The notes: a model not told the origin generated them from the letters alone. A stretch of 64,000 nt of DNA from Vitis vinifera (GCF_030704535.1 NC_081813.1:2140501-2204500), one strand, 5' to 3'. Counted from the first letter of the stretch, positions 34,771-46,539 are shown. Numbers and translations are program-made.

Positions 34771-35842
34771 GACCTCCCTTGCTTTACAGAACAAGCCAGC
34801 AGAGTCTACTTAATGATAATCCTTTCTTTGTCCATCCATCTTCCTGTATATACATGCTGATATTCGTGTTCTGCAACTAGGCATGATGTGCAGTTTTAGG
34901 TTCAAACTAAAATTGTGAAAATGCTGTCTTCTATGTAAAAAGGGTTTGGCTGAAATGCTTGTCCATTTATTTCTCTATTGTAATTTACTCTACTGAACTT
35001 CCAGTGTAAAAGGAAGAGAATTTGAATGATAGCTTCTTTCTTGAGCAAATTGGTCTTGAATGGATGAAAGTTAATTGTTTCAGAATCTTTTATTTCAAAT
35101 GGCTTCATCAAGAACTAAAGCATTTTGATCATCTCAAGTTAAACTGTTTCTTGTTTAATGAAAATGATATAGAAAATCTCATCTCTCCCAGCTTTCTCTC
35201 TTTCACTCTTTCAGGAGAACAACTCTAAAAAGTCATTTCAACTGGCAAAATTTTTGAGCTATGAAGTTGAACCTTGTAAGTATCTATTGAAAAGACAGAT
35301 TCTTGGGTTCTGAAAATTCAGATCAAGCAGTAATCTCTGGCAGCAGATGCTGCTGCAGCCCCAGCGATGAAGAAATGGATTGCTGCTTTTGTACTCTATT
35401 TTGAAGGATCCATAAGAAGATGAAATGTTGTTGTGCTCACTCCAAGTTGCTTCTCAGAGCAGTGAGTAAAAAATGGAGAAACTTCTGGTTAGTTTCTAAG
35501 CAATCTCTGATGAATTCAACCAGCTCTACATTTAGAAAAAAAGGGCTAATGCTGCTAAGGTCTTCAAAAACCCTGGAACTTCTGCAATTTTTTTTATTCT
35601 CATCACAAGTTTGACAGTATGTACTTTTACACTAGTTTGTATATATGTACATAATGGTTTTATTGATCTTCGTACTGAGTTTGTTTTGTTTTTTTTTTTG
35701 GGGTTTCTTTTCATGTGATCAACCCCATGTAGGATGATAAGTATGCATGGGGCTGATCAAGGAATCAAATGTATATGTACTGAAAGTTCTATACAATGGT
35801 TACTGAAGGATTTCATCTTTTTTCAGGTATATCTTCATGTTT
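34771..35842. other. Between thioredoxin 3' end and PLD alpha 4 3' end
   Basis: The two genes converge here. The first ~200 bases are likely the thioredoxin 3' UTR. Two exon-like plus-strand segments, 35215-35275 (starts ENNSKKSFQLAKF) and 35344-35422 (starts DAAAAPAMKKW, ends in TGA), have acceptor and donor signals and a shared frame, but I recognise no family. The remainder shows nothing. Confidence 0.4.
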
Positions 35843-38361
35843 TTATGTGGTGAAAATAGGTGGTAGAACTCTGGATCTCCTCCCTCTTATTGGAGTGTTT
35901 GTGTCTGGAAAGTTGCCACCTTCTGCAAGATCCTCAACAGAACCATCCTTTGTTACAGTCACGGGGTAGGTCACTAGGTGGACACCTTCCATGTCTTCTA
36001 CCTCTTCTGCACTGTAAATTCCCCACATTTTCTCTCCAATGAAACGGAGTCTCTCAACGCATTCCAGACTTTGAGGCTCTTGGAACACTACTTCAACTAG
36101 ACCAGTATGTTCATACCACAGTGACATTCTGTATGCATGAATATCCCCACGACACATTTCATTTTCACCATTTTTGGACTGGTAGCAGCCTACTGCAATC
36201 TCAGTGTCGCGCTGCCCATCCATGGACCGCTGGTTCACATTTGCAGATCCTATCAATATGTATGTGTCGTCCACTGAAGAATGAGAAGAAACCCAAGAGG
36301 AAAAACATGATTAGTAGACAATAATCATCCTCAACTTAAAAGAAATGGAAAAGTGAAGGCAAAGTTTGAGGTAAGGTTAATGCTTCTGTACCTATCATCA
36401 GCTTGGAATGGACATAGACCATGAATCTCCTATGTTTCTGAGCATTCCAGTACTGTGTTGCAGGATGAGGAGGATGTGGAGAAGCATACTCCCCTTTGCC
36501 CTTCTCTTCTCTGTTGGCAAGGCAGAAGAAGTTCAAGTAATCTCTAGGGTGCCCTGAACCGCCATTTTCGTCTATAGCTTCTCCAATTAGCCTATACATC
36601 ATGGCCATTGTTTCTCTAGTCCAGTGGAGTATATCCTGACCTGGTTCACTCTCTGGTGCCCCTTCTGGCCACATTGGTATCAGGATATACACTGCAAATC
36701 TTTCCTTGGCTCTGATCTTGCTTGCCACCTTAAGTGCAATCTCGATAGGGATTAAGTTTCTGCAGCCAGCATGTTGGTCTTTCTCCCACAAATGGCAGCC
36801 CCCAATGAAGTACTGGTTCTCGATGTATATAAACCTCTCAGCCCGCCGAATTGCTTCTACATAAGCTTCATGGATGCTTTGCTCCACAGCAAAGTTTCTT
36901 GGCAGATGACTTGCTGACACATGGTCAATTGAGCGATAAACCTGTACTTTCCAATCCCTTTCAGAGGGGATGCTTGCAAGCTCTGTTATTGTGCCAATGG
37001 GGACTAGCAAAGAGGGGTTACATTGCTTACTCCATCGCTGCTCAAAATTGGTCAGCACGTCCCGGGCTGCTTCTCCAGTAATACAAGCATGAGCATCATG
37101 CCATGGCTCCCTTGGCCCCCCTTTTTGAAGGCAGGCTCCAATAAGGCTTGTCTGGTAGAAGTCTTGAGAATGGGATTCTGTATTAAGGGTCCTAAACAAG
37201 GAGTGTTCTTCTGTATCATAGCGACCATTGCAGAGATCTAAACCGCCAACAAAGCTCATGATTTCTCGATGACTTGGGGAGATCGATGACCGGCTGTCTA
37301 CAGTTATGGTCTTCTGATGATGAGCAAAGAGTGTTGGGAACTTGAAGTGTAACCTGGGACACAATTTGCATACCACTTTTGTATGTTTGAAGTAGGCAAA
37401 GGCCTCTTCATCGTGTGTACTCATGACTCCTTCGTTCTTGATGAGTGGCAGTGACGTTTCATCATCCCAAACCATGATTCTCACAGCCACACCTTCCTCA
37501 GCTTTCCGCTTCAGTAACTCACCAAGCTTTACTCCATGTCCATATGGAATATCAGTCTGAGGATCACGAACCAGCACCATTTTTGGATTGAAAGACCAGC
37601 CTGCAATGTATATCAAGTACTTTGCATCATCAATGGCTTTGTATACATCCTCCCAAAGCTTCCTAGGGGCCTTACAGAGACTATATGGCGGTTGAAAAGT
37701 AGAGCAATGGTGGGCATCCTGATAAAGTATGACACTGCAGTCTGATCTTTGTGGAAATGTAGCATTCTTTACACCCTGGAAGTCACCATTCCAGAGTATA
37801 TTCCCCCATGTTGGTTCAAACTCTGCTGGTCTAAACCATAACATGAACCTGAGCTTGAGCTCTGGATTGGGCCTTCCATTTTCCATGAGTAGGGGGAAGT
37901 ACCCGTCAATGAAACTTGCTTCGTGTACTATCTGATGAGCCTGGATTTGGATTCTCCCCAAGATGGAGCACTTTGTCTTCAAAGTAATGGTGATAGTTGA
38001 ATCAATCAGATGGGCACATAAGATCTGGAAAGTTTGGTTCCAAACACGGTCGCTTTCATGGCTCGTCTTCGCAACCTTCTTGTCGTCTATCTTGATAGTC
38101 ACATAGCAAGCCTTTCCATTCAGAAACATACACTGCAACACACCATTCCAAACAACAAAAACACAAGTTAGGCCATGGTCTCAAACAGGTCATTCATCAC
38201 TCAATTATTTGCTTCCTTTTTTCGGGTTTTTTTAACAAAGTATCTGCTTGCTTTTGCCAATAATTAGTACTTACATTGAAGGGGAATGAAGGAGTGTAAG
38301 GAGTGGCATGGAAGATGGTAGCTTCAAGTGTTCCATGGAAGAACTTGTGCTTTCTCCCCAT
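35843..38361 (-). CDS. PLDALPHA4: Phospholipase D alpha 4 (PLD epsilon)
   Basis: The enzyme hydrolyses membrane phospholipids such as phosphatidylcholine to phosphatidic acid; in Arabidopsis this isoform links to nitrogen and phosphate responses and root growth. Exons 38275-38361, 36392-38132 and 35843-36273 give 752 aa. The N-terminal C2 domain (about residues 1-130) contains KKVAKTSHESDRVWNQTFQI and, as in this isoform, lacks several of the acidic Ca-binding residues of other C2-PLDs. The first HKD motif is in AHHQKTITVDSR; the second is in YVHSKLMIVDDTYILIGSAN, split by intron 2. Other family signatures are IYIENQYFIG and FVGGLDLCNGRYD. It ends SRVLPPIFTT. I chose MGRKHKFFHGTLEATIF; an upstream in-frame Met at 38400 would add 13 residues. 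Confidence 0.96.
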
Positions 38362-40537
38362 GGCTCTAGACTTCAAACAATATAATGAGATATGTTGCAT
38401 TGTAGTTGATATTTAAAGGTAAGTTTCTTATTGTAGGAGAGAAGAGGACTGATAACTTGAACTGCAAATAAGAGGGCTGGCGGTTGGAAAAAAACTTTGA
38501 AAAACCTGCATTTCTAGTCTTAGAGGCAACCTTCAAGTCTAGCATTTAAGTTTTTCCTTAAAGTTGAAGTTTCTTAAACTCAATCAACACTTTTCCTTGC
38601 CAAAAGAATGAAAGCATCACACAGTTTGAATGTATATGAAATAACTGCCTAGAAGATGACCTCATATTGCACAAAATCAGATCCTACTTCTAGTCCCTTT
38701 GTGATAATTTTTTTTTTTAATCAAAATATTTTTGGCTTTAATGAGAAGTGGAAATAAAATCTATTATAACTCAATTGTTTTTTGTTGGGATTGTAGTTGT
38801 TTTTTGCTCAGATTTTTTGTGGTTGGTTTATGTTAGGGTTTGCAGTTGTTTTTTATTGGGTTTTTTTTCAATTTTATTTAAACCTCCAAGATTTTTTGTG
38901 GTTGTTTTTTTTTTTTTTTAAGGTTCTTTTGCAGTTTTTTTTGTTAGTTTATTTATTTGTTTTTGTAGTTTCATTTAAACTTTTATAATGTGAAAGACGA
39001 GATCATATGAAATGTTTTGCCGATTAAATCTCAATCCAATTTTATTCTCGTCAAGTTACCCAATACTTAAGTTCATATGAACATTTTAATTAAAAACTTA
39101 ACCCCAATTAAGTTCACTTTAAATAAAATTTAACCATAGTACGATTCAAGTCGTCATAATTAAGTTTTTTTAGATAAAATAAAAACTTAACCCTAATTAA
39201 TTTCTTTGCAGATAGTTCATATCACCCATGTAGTTCTTTGGGATATTTTACTTTTTTCAAAAAAAGAAAAAATTGTTTTTGGGCTTGAGCAAGAAGCTAA
39301 AATCAAATCTATTATAACTCAAGGTGAAATACTCCTTTGATTGATGGTTGTATAGAAGTTTTAGTGTCTATGGATACATTGTTTGTTATTTGTTTTTTAA
39401 AATTAGAAAATAATAATAATTTTTATATAAGATGGAACAACTTTTAAAAGCTTATGTTATAAAAATAATGATTTTAAAAAATTGAGATATCAAGAATTTT
39501 TTAATATCTCAAATTTTAAAATATCTAAAAATAATTTTTAAATATAATAAATCTATTTTTTATATATATAAAAATTTCTTATTTTAAAATAAAAAATAGG
39601 AAGTATATCCAAACAAACAATTAATTCGTTATTATGATATTTGATACCTTTTAATACGACTCTTCTACATTTAATACAAGACAAGAAGGTTACTAATTGA
39701 ATAAGATTTTTGAAAATCTAAAAGCTATTTTTATTTTCAGAAAAAGAAAAAATTGGGATAGATTTTAAATGAATACTATAATTTATGTGAGGAGTTGTGT
39801 TTTCTCGAGAAAAAGCATGTGAAAATCAGATTGGTTTTTCTTGGCCAAGTTATTAAAGTAAGTTTTTAATACAATTAATGTTATGCAAACCAAAATGGTT
39901 CACATCATAATTGAACAATGCTATTAAATCCAAGTTTATGCGGAAAGTGACAAGAGAAATTGAAAATTTATATTTCAATGAGTGTATAAATTTAGTATTT
40001 TCTTTTTTTGTCTGTCTGATTAAGAAATGATGAATATGAATTTAAGGCTACCTTTTGTTGGTAAATCAATGTCATTAAGATGAAATTTAAAAATTAGATA
40101 GTTTTACTACTATTTATCAAGGGGGAACTTGAGTGGGTTAAGTCGGCTTGATATTCAATTCAAAGAATAAATTACATATATGTTTGAAGCTTAGTCTAGC
40201 TAAATTTAAGTTATTCAATTTGAGTTTAACTCGAACATTTTTTTTGTCAAACTCGAGTTGAAATCAAGTTATGCTTAAGTATGAAGAAAAAAAAAACATG
40301 GTTTAAATTAACGTTCGATAAGTAAAAAAAAGCATGGTTTAAACTAATGCTAAACAAACGTCTAACTAAACTTAAGTTATCCAATCTAAGCTTTAACCAA
40401 AACATTTTTTTTGTCAAACTCTAACTGAAATCAAGTTATGCTTGAGTCTAAAAATAAATAAATAAAGGAGCATGGTTTAGACTAACGTTAGATGGGTCAG
40501 ATAAGATTAGACTAGATTGTATTAAGAATATATATAA
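38362..40537. other. PLD alpha 4 promoter side and AT-rich intergenic DNA
   Basis: The first ~300 bases should hold the PLD promoter and leader; no sharp TATA box stands out. About 39060-39230 contains AACTTAA...TTAAGTT inverted repeats, distant relatives of the minisatellite at 23880-24290. A foldback element is listed separately (39379-39620). The rest is A/T-rich with no gene. Confidence 0.5.
39379..39620. mobile_element. Foldback MITE-like element, ~240 bp
   Basis: The left end TTGTTTGTTATTTGTTTTTT and the reverse complement of the right end (TTGTTTGTTTGGATATACTT) share TTGTTTGTT. TTTTAAAAT/ATTTTAAAA tracts inside extend the pairing. Old non-autonomous element; class uncertain. Confidence 0.4.
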
Positions 40538-40899
40538 TGTGATATCTCACATTGAATAAGAGATAAAGTTTTTGACGCTATATATATAGAGGTTCTTCTT
40601 AATCGTATAAATATATTTTAAAACCGTGAGAACTCTTTGAGTTCAAAATAAACAATATCTATACGTTTGGGTGTGGGTCATTATATTTTTTTTGTCCCAT
40701 AAAGAGTGTTTGTTCATTTAGCTCAACGATTTCATAGGATACAACGAAGATATTGTGTTTATATGAGAGTAGAGGAGAAAGTTATTGATGAAATATATGT
40801 AGAGGTTCATTTTAACCCTAGAGACGTGTTTTAAAGTCGTGAAGATCCATTTGAGTCCATAATAAACAATATCTATATGATTAAGTGCAAGTCGTTACA
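40538..40899 (+). mobile_element. Fossil short LTR element (TRIM-like): two decayed LTRs around a tiny interior
   Basis: The first LTR-like unit is about 40538-40685 (TGTGATATCTCACATTG ... GTGTGGGTCATTA). The second is about 40760-40899 (AGAGGTTCATTTTAACCCT ... AAGTCGTTACA). They share the order GAGGTTC, TTTTAAA, GTGAG/GTGAA, AACAATATCTATA and GTCNTTA. The interior is under 100 bases and non-coding, as in terminal-repeat retrotransposons in miniature. Decayed and old; cannot move by itself. Confidence 0.55.
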
Positions 40900-42033
40900 T
40901 ATAACATATTAACATATTGAAAAAATGACTTACTCATAAAAAAATATATTTCAGTAACTATTTATATGAATAAACCAAATTTGTTGATCTCATCAACATT
41001 ATATGGATTGATTTAATAAAATTATTTTCTATAAGATAAATTATTTGAATATCAATTAAATTTTAAAAGTTAGTTAAAATTTAATTATTTATAATATATT
41101 ATCATCTAATTAAAACTATTAAATACTCAATTCAAGTTTTGATTGTTCCGTCTTCCAATACAAGTTCAACCCGAGTTTACCTCAAATTAATTTTTGTCTT
41201 AATCCAACCCAAATTGCAAAATGAGTTGCTAAACTCGCCCAAAATCAAATGAAATTAAATAGGTCGGGTCCACCCAACTAAGTTGGATTTCTCTCAAAAT
41301 CTTATAGAAGAATTCTTGAAGTAGCTTCTTCTTCATAAATATGGTGATGATACTCATCAATTTGTAACTTCTTTGAGGCAAATTCCTCCACACATTATCT
41401 TTATGTCTTTTCATCAAGTGATAGAAAAAGCATACTAATTGTAAGATGCTCCATACATGAAGAGCCAACCATTACAAAGATGAAAAGATCACTTGATAGA
41501 TAAAAAGATAGAAGAAAGTGAGATAGTCCTAATCAATGGCACAAAGCTCTTCTAGAAAGAGGACATATGGGAGGGTACAAGACATGGTCATATCACTTGG
41601 AAAAAAATGAGCCATTTAAGCTCTTTTAAGGACAAACCCCACTTGTGTGTTGGCCATTGGGGACTAAGGGTGACCATGTGCTAGGTGACCCATTGCCCCA
41701 ATTTTCTAGGCAAAAGTGTTGGACCCACCTTTACTTTGCCATAAGGTCCATATAGATAAGAACATGCCCACTTAGAAAATTTTACCCTAGCATTAATCTT
41801 GAATAAGGATCAACCCATTGTGAACCCTAAGCCTTGGCTAAGGTGGTATAGAGAAGATTGGGTGTAGATTTAGAATGATTTTGGCTAAGGTGTTTAGGTT
41901 TATATTGAAAAGACTTTTGATTTCTTATAAATTAATTTTTATATTTAATTTTTTTTAATAATAATATTATTGGCTTATTAAAATTTTGATTTTGGCTTTC
42001 ACCTTGCTTTTATATTTATAGCTATAAACTTAA
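40900..42033. other. AT-rich to mixed intergenic DNA
   Basis: AT-rich up to about 41220. It becomes more mixed to 41880, with short frames on the minus strand (41229-41468) that show no domain. It may be an unrecognised repeat remnant. No gene is supported. Confidence 0.45.
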
Positions 42034-42099
42034 ATGGACAATAATATTATACACTTATTTAGCCAAAAGGCTCACTTCAAAAGTCAAAAAGTCCACAAT

Positions 42100-42510
42100 G
42101 ATTGCACCCATCATGAGTCCTTTCTAGTGAGGGTCCATGGTAAGCGAAGCGACACTGTAGTACCGAATCACTCCCACGTGCCGCATTTTCTGGAGGAGGA
42201 ACTCACTGTACGCTCCTCCACCATAAAGCCGCAGGGCCCTTTCAAATCTTCTTATGTGGCAGTCGTTCATTGCGCAGATTTCACCACCGTTAAATACTGT
42301 TCAGGATCTGTCCTCTCGCCACGTGGGCAGATTTTTGAAAAAGCAGATAAACTTTGTGCTCCGACAGGCTTGAGCAGGGCCACGTGGCGGTGGTGGCCGG
42401 CGTTCGTTTTGTACCGAGCTGTCTCTTTATCATCGCTGTCCCTACCATGAGTAGTGAGGTCTTATCCCTCAAAGACGGGTAGTTGGAAGTGTCGCGCCAC
42501 TCCACAACTA
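42100..42510. promoter_or_regulatory. GC-rich island with three perfect CACGTG G-boxes
   Basis: In an otherwise AT-rich 5-kb stretch, this ~400-bp block is clearly richer in G/C and CpG. It has CACGTG at 42175-42180, 42320-42325 and 42381-42386, the latter two inside GCCACGTGG (G-box/ABRE cores). It begins about 1.3 kb upstream of the PRA1-F start. A 138-codon plus frame (42034-42450) crosses it but shows no domain and low-complexity codon use. It could be a distal promoter or enhancer, or the remnant of a lost gene's promoter. Confidence 0.45.
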
Positions 42511-43513
42511 CCAAATATGTCATACCAAAAGGCTAATTATTCCATCCATCATCAATCTCAACCGTCCAATTATTCAATGATCTCACTTTTTTTATTAAAA
42601 AAAAAAAAAATCTACATAAAAAAATGCTTAAAATTCAAAAAATATATATATATATATATATATATTAAATATGAACTAAATTCTTGAATAAGCCAATCAA
42701 AAATCTTCACGAGAAAGTATTTGTATTGGCTTTCATGTTAAACTTTTCTTTTAACCTAAATATTATTATAAAATTGTTTTTTGACATGTATATATAAAAG
42801 AAATTTAAGGGGTATTATTAATTTTTTAAATATAAAATATGAAAATTAGATAACCATTTAAAATAATATAGCTCGGATAAATTCTTTGACTCAAATTCCT
42901 TTAAGGCTCGTAGAATAGCTAATAAGATCTTGCTCTTTGCACAAATGTTGTTGATTATTTTCTTTAATAAATAAAAAAATATTATCGAATAGCTAAAAAT
43001 ATAGGATTATTGAAATACATTAGGCATATTTAGAGCTTATTTGACAACAATTTTAAAACGCATTTTCATTTTTTTTTTTGATATTTAAAATATTTGTTTT
43101 TTTATAAAAATTTGTAAATTTTAAAGAGATTAGAAATGATTTCTAATAATTATTATTAAATGGATTCATAAATTGTATTTTTTGAGTATTATTTAAGAAA
43201 ATGTTGGAATTTATTGCAGTTGCTAATATTTCTAAATAATTGGGAAAATATAAGAATTATTCAATAAAATTAAAACATTTAATTTTTAAAATATTTATAT
43301 TTATTAGGTTTTGTTTGATTAATTTGAAGGTGTACCGAGAGTAATGGACCTCAGGCACACTAGATAACTCCCACCGCCCTATAATTTATTATTCAGTACG
43401 AGACGTCCTACATTACCTCTTTAACACCGCCTCCATCTTCTTAATATTGTTCTCCTTCGAGGCTTCGACACGAAGTCCACTGTCCAGCGCCTCTAAGCAG
43501 AGACTCGCCGGAA
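42511..43513. other. AT-rich spacer before the PRA1-F gene
   Basis: Contains a short (AT)n run near 42640-42665 and AT-rich repeats. The last ~150 bases (from about 43320) turn GC-richer and should be the PRA1-F promoter and leader. Nothing else was recognised. Confidence 0.5.
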
Positions 43514-44095
43514 ATGACGACGTACGGCACGATTCCGACGTCATCTGCGGGAGATTCTCCGAGTCTCGAGTTCGTCTCCCGCGCAAAGGAACGTCTCAGA
43601 TCGGGGCTCGCCACCAGGAGGCCATGGAAAGAGATGTTCAATATCCGGTCAATCGGACTCCCGATCAACTTCCCCGACGCGGTCAACAGGGTGAAAACGA
43701 ACATCTCCTTTTTCCGGATGAATTACGTTATAATCGTTCTGCTGATTCTCTTCCTTAGCCTCCTGTGGCACCCGATCTCGCTAATCGTCTTCATCGTGAT
43801 GATGGCGGTGTGGCTGTTCCTCTACTTCCTCCGCGACGAACCTCTGGTGGTTTTCCACCGTACGATTGACGATCGTGTGGTGCTGATAGTGCTTTTGATT
43901 CTTACAATCGTTTTCCTCTTGTTGACTCACGCTACACTCAACATTCTGGTATCGTTGCTGATCGGAGTGGCGGTGGTGGTGCTGCACGCGGCGTTTAGGA
44001 AGACTGATGATCTCTTCCTGGACGAAGAGGCCGCCAGCGCTGGAGGCTTGTTGACGACGCCCGGCAGCACCGCCGGGCCTTCTTCGTCGTCTTAA
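43514..44095 (+). CDS. PRA1F: PRA1 family protein F (prenylated Rab acceptor)
   Basis: A small membrane protein of the secretory pathway. PRA1 proteins bind prenylated Rab GTPases and affect ER-Golgi or endosomal trafficking; the F clade is known at Golgi and endosomes. A single exon encodes 193 aa, the usual size for intronless plant PRA1 genes. Visible are [11 protein letters not shown] (a clade-F start), the conserved RPWKEMFN in the N-terminal cytosolic part, and [20 protein letters not shown] leading into two hydrophobic hairpins (about residues 70-105 and 120-160). A cytoplasmic tail follows with [10 protein letters not shown], then a Gly/Ser-rich end. Codon use is GC-rich compared with the surrounding DNA. 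Confidence 0.95.
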   Translation: MTTYGTIPTSSAGDSPSLEFVSRAKERLRSGLATRRPWKEMFNIRSIGLPINFPDAVNRVKTNISFFRMNYVIIVLLILFLSLLWHPISLIVFIVMMAVWLFLYFLRDEPLVVFHRTIDDRVVLIVLLILTIVFLLLTHATLNILVSLLIGVAVVVLHAAFRKTDDLFLDEEAASAGGLLTTPGSTAGPSSSS

Positions 44096-45300
44096 GCAAT
44101 GTGGAAAGGGTAGTTTTGGAATTAACCAAATCCTTGGAGGATCTCGTGTTTTCAATTTTTATTAATTAATGTTTTTGTAGCTCGATTTTCTTTGGATGGT
44201 TTAATTGATTGTTTGTATCATTGTTTATGTCTTTTGTTTGTTGTTCATCTTCTCTCTTCTTCCCTTTTTTTTTTGTACTTCCAATGGTAAATGTGATGAT
44301 TTGGAAACAAGATCATCAATGATCTTGAAATGAATGGTCTGAAATTTTCTTCTTTTCTTTGAGAATATTATAACCGCGTTTGGGGAATATCACTCCATGA
44401 TATCTACTATGATAATATGAGTATAGTTTATATGCAATCAATTTAATTGGTTAACATTTTCGGATACTTTTTCCCTCTTTCTCAAGCAAAATTTTCATTT
44501 TCTTTCATTTTCTAATTTTCATTTTCTAACTAACCAAACTTCAAGAGTTTTTTTCATATTAATCTTCCTTTGGAATTTAATTGTTTAAAGTTTGAATTGT
44601 TTTTCCCAATTTGAATTCACCAGCAATGAATTATCAATCCATTCTTACTTAATTATATTCATTTCTTTTCGTACCATTTAAGTCTTAATTACCAAAAACA
44701 TGACATCCTAGTGGATGAGATCCGAAGTTGTTATACCATTAATAATTATGAAGGTTATATGAAGGTTATAATGAATAAGGTTTTTAAAAAAAAAATCATT
44801 TTGATAATTATGAAGGTTGCACATGATAATGAATAAGGTCTTAGATTTGATTAATTTATTAATTAGGATCCCTTTTGAGCTAAGTAAGTTATTCAAACTC
44901 CATGTGCGCTTAAGTCACTTAAGCCCAATAAGGGAACCATACAAATACTCATTTTAATGGTCTTTTGAGTGTTATCTTTCAAATCCGAAGAGAGAGTGAG
45001 AGTCTAGACATTCACCCTTCCAAAGTCCACTCTTTAGAGTGTCATGGATATAGTTCGAGTCATCAGACAAAAAATTTTGGATGTATGAAACCTTCAAAGC
45101 ATTAATACATGTTCTCAGATGGATTTTGATCTGGGATTATCCAAATCGTAGGTATGAGTTTTAATCTCTAGATTTGTATTATTCTATGATTTTTGAAGTC
45201 ATTTATTTCCATTGTGTGAAATCTAAAGATTTTTAGGAATAGATGCATGTACCTTACGAGATCTAGGGCATGAGAACGATGTAGTTCGAGGTTCACAACA
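44096..45300. other. Region 3' of PRA1-F
   Basis: The first ~250 bases are likely the PRA1-F 3' UTR. After that comes AT-rich intergenic DNA with no gene or clear element before the LTR relics at 45.3 kb. Confidence 0.5.
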
Positions 45301-45304
45301 TGAG

Positions 45305-45396
45305 GTTCATCTTTGATATCATTTATAACAACCTACTTCTAAGTGTATAGATGTTTTTCACTGTAAGCTCAATAGGCTTTCACGACTTTAAATGTT

Positions 45397-45400
<4 letters not shown>
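45305..45400 (-). mobile_element. Fossil fragment of a short LTR (TRIM-like), reverse orientation
   Basis: Read on the minus strand it has TTTAAAGTCGTGAAAGCC, then AAAAACATCTATACAC, TTGTTATAAATGATATC. This is the order seen in the relics at 40538-40899 and 47200-47985, including the primer-binding-site-like ATGATATC. It directly abuts the long AT microsatellite. Partial and old. Confidence 0.5.

Positions 45401-45465
<65 letters not shown>
45401..45465. repeat. (TA)n microsatellite, 65 bp
   Basis: An uninterrupted run of TA dinucleotides, about 32 repeats. It starts exactly where a fossil short LTR has its own TATATA stretch. Likely length-polymorphic. Confidence 0.97.
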
Positions 45466-45467
<2 letters not shown>

Positions 45468-45804
45468 TAAAATTCACTTATATAACAATCAAACAAATCA
45501 CATGATATTCCCAAATTATTTTATAAACTAAGAAACAAATTAGAACATATTTCAAAAAATATTATTTGATCCACTTGAATATAAACATTTGATACTTTAA
45601 TAATAAGATGAAAACAAATATAAAGTTATAAAATAACTCACTACACTATTTACTCTTATTTCAAAGAAGTCAAATTCTTGAAAGAATTTATCCAGACCTT
45701 TAAATTACATAATGAAACAAATAATAAAACTTTCTTCTTTATAACTCTTCAAATAAAAAATTCTCCAAACTCTCTCTATTTAAATAATATGGAGAAACCA
45801 TAAC

Positions 45805-46535
45805 TGTAGGGACCCATCCCACACATGGCACACATCTCCTGATGACGCGTGGCACACATTCTCATCCGGGTTAATCTCATCCGGATTTCTCCAAGAGTAC
45901 ACGTGGCGCGCTTCTCCTATCCGGACTACCTCAAGGAGAGGCACACAACACTCATAAGCTTAACATCCGGACGACTTCCACAAATGCATCCGGATGACCA
46001 ACATAGGCCATCCGGATACATTTGACCAGATCATTGACTAAAGTAAGCAAGTCTTACACGTTATCACAACAGCCTGTCATGGCCCATGTTCCGCCACCTG
46101 CAGAGTGAAATGACAAGATGAAGTGACAACAAGTCACTTCCCACGATCACCTACCACAATCTCTAACAGCCGCATCACTTACCACGATCTCTGTCAGCCG
46201 CCCGTAGGGTCATGATGCCCCTGCCACCACCTAGTGTCATCATGACAACACAAAATATCTCCCCACCATTAAAGAGGGGAACAAAGCTTCTGATACTATA
46301 TATACAAACCTTCACACAAAGAGGAAGGTAAGCTTGCTATACCTAGTAAAAGGCCAACTGATTTAAACTCTCTCTCTGAATCATGGCTGACAAAACCATC
46401 GGAGGGTGTGTCCGGACACCCCGTCCGGAAGCCTTTTGCAGGTGGAACGACTGAATCAAGAATCTATATTGGTTGAGATCGTGCGTCCATTCATTTGGTA
46501 ACTACGTGGATCACCAAGGACATGAGGCCTCAACA
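45805..46535 (+). mobile_element. Solo LTR, 731 bp, with 5-bp target duplication
   Basis: It begins TGTAGGGACCC and ends CCTCAACA (TG...CA termini). It is flanked on both sides by ATAAC (45800-45804 and 46536-46540), a perfect 5-bp target duplication. A TATA-type signal CTATATATACAAACC lies near 46297. The left two thirds carry at least six CATCCGG/TCCGGA motifs. No internal retroelement sequence is attached, so it is a solo LTR left by LTR-LTR recombination. Intact ends and duplication suggest moderate or recent age. Family not identified. Confidence 0.85.
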
Positions 46536-46539
46536 ATAA

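Noticed and set aside
40538-40899. Naming the short LTR relics as Cassandra
   Set aside because: The layout is TRIM-like, but I could not see the 5S-rRNA-like A, IE and C boxes that define Cassandra.
42034-42450. 138-codon plus-strand frame as a protein-coding gene
   Set aside because: No domain, no homology recognised, no splice context; length explained by locally GC-rich, stop-poor sequence.
43447-43758. Overlapping frame in another phase at the start of PRA1-F
   Set aside because: It begins without an ATG and reads through the PRA1-F exon out of frame.
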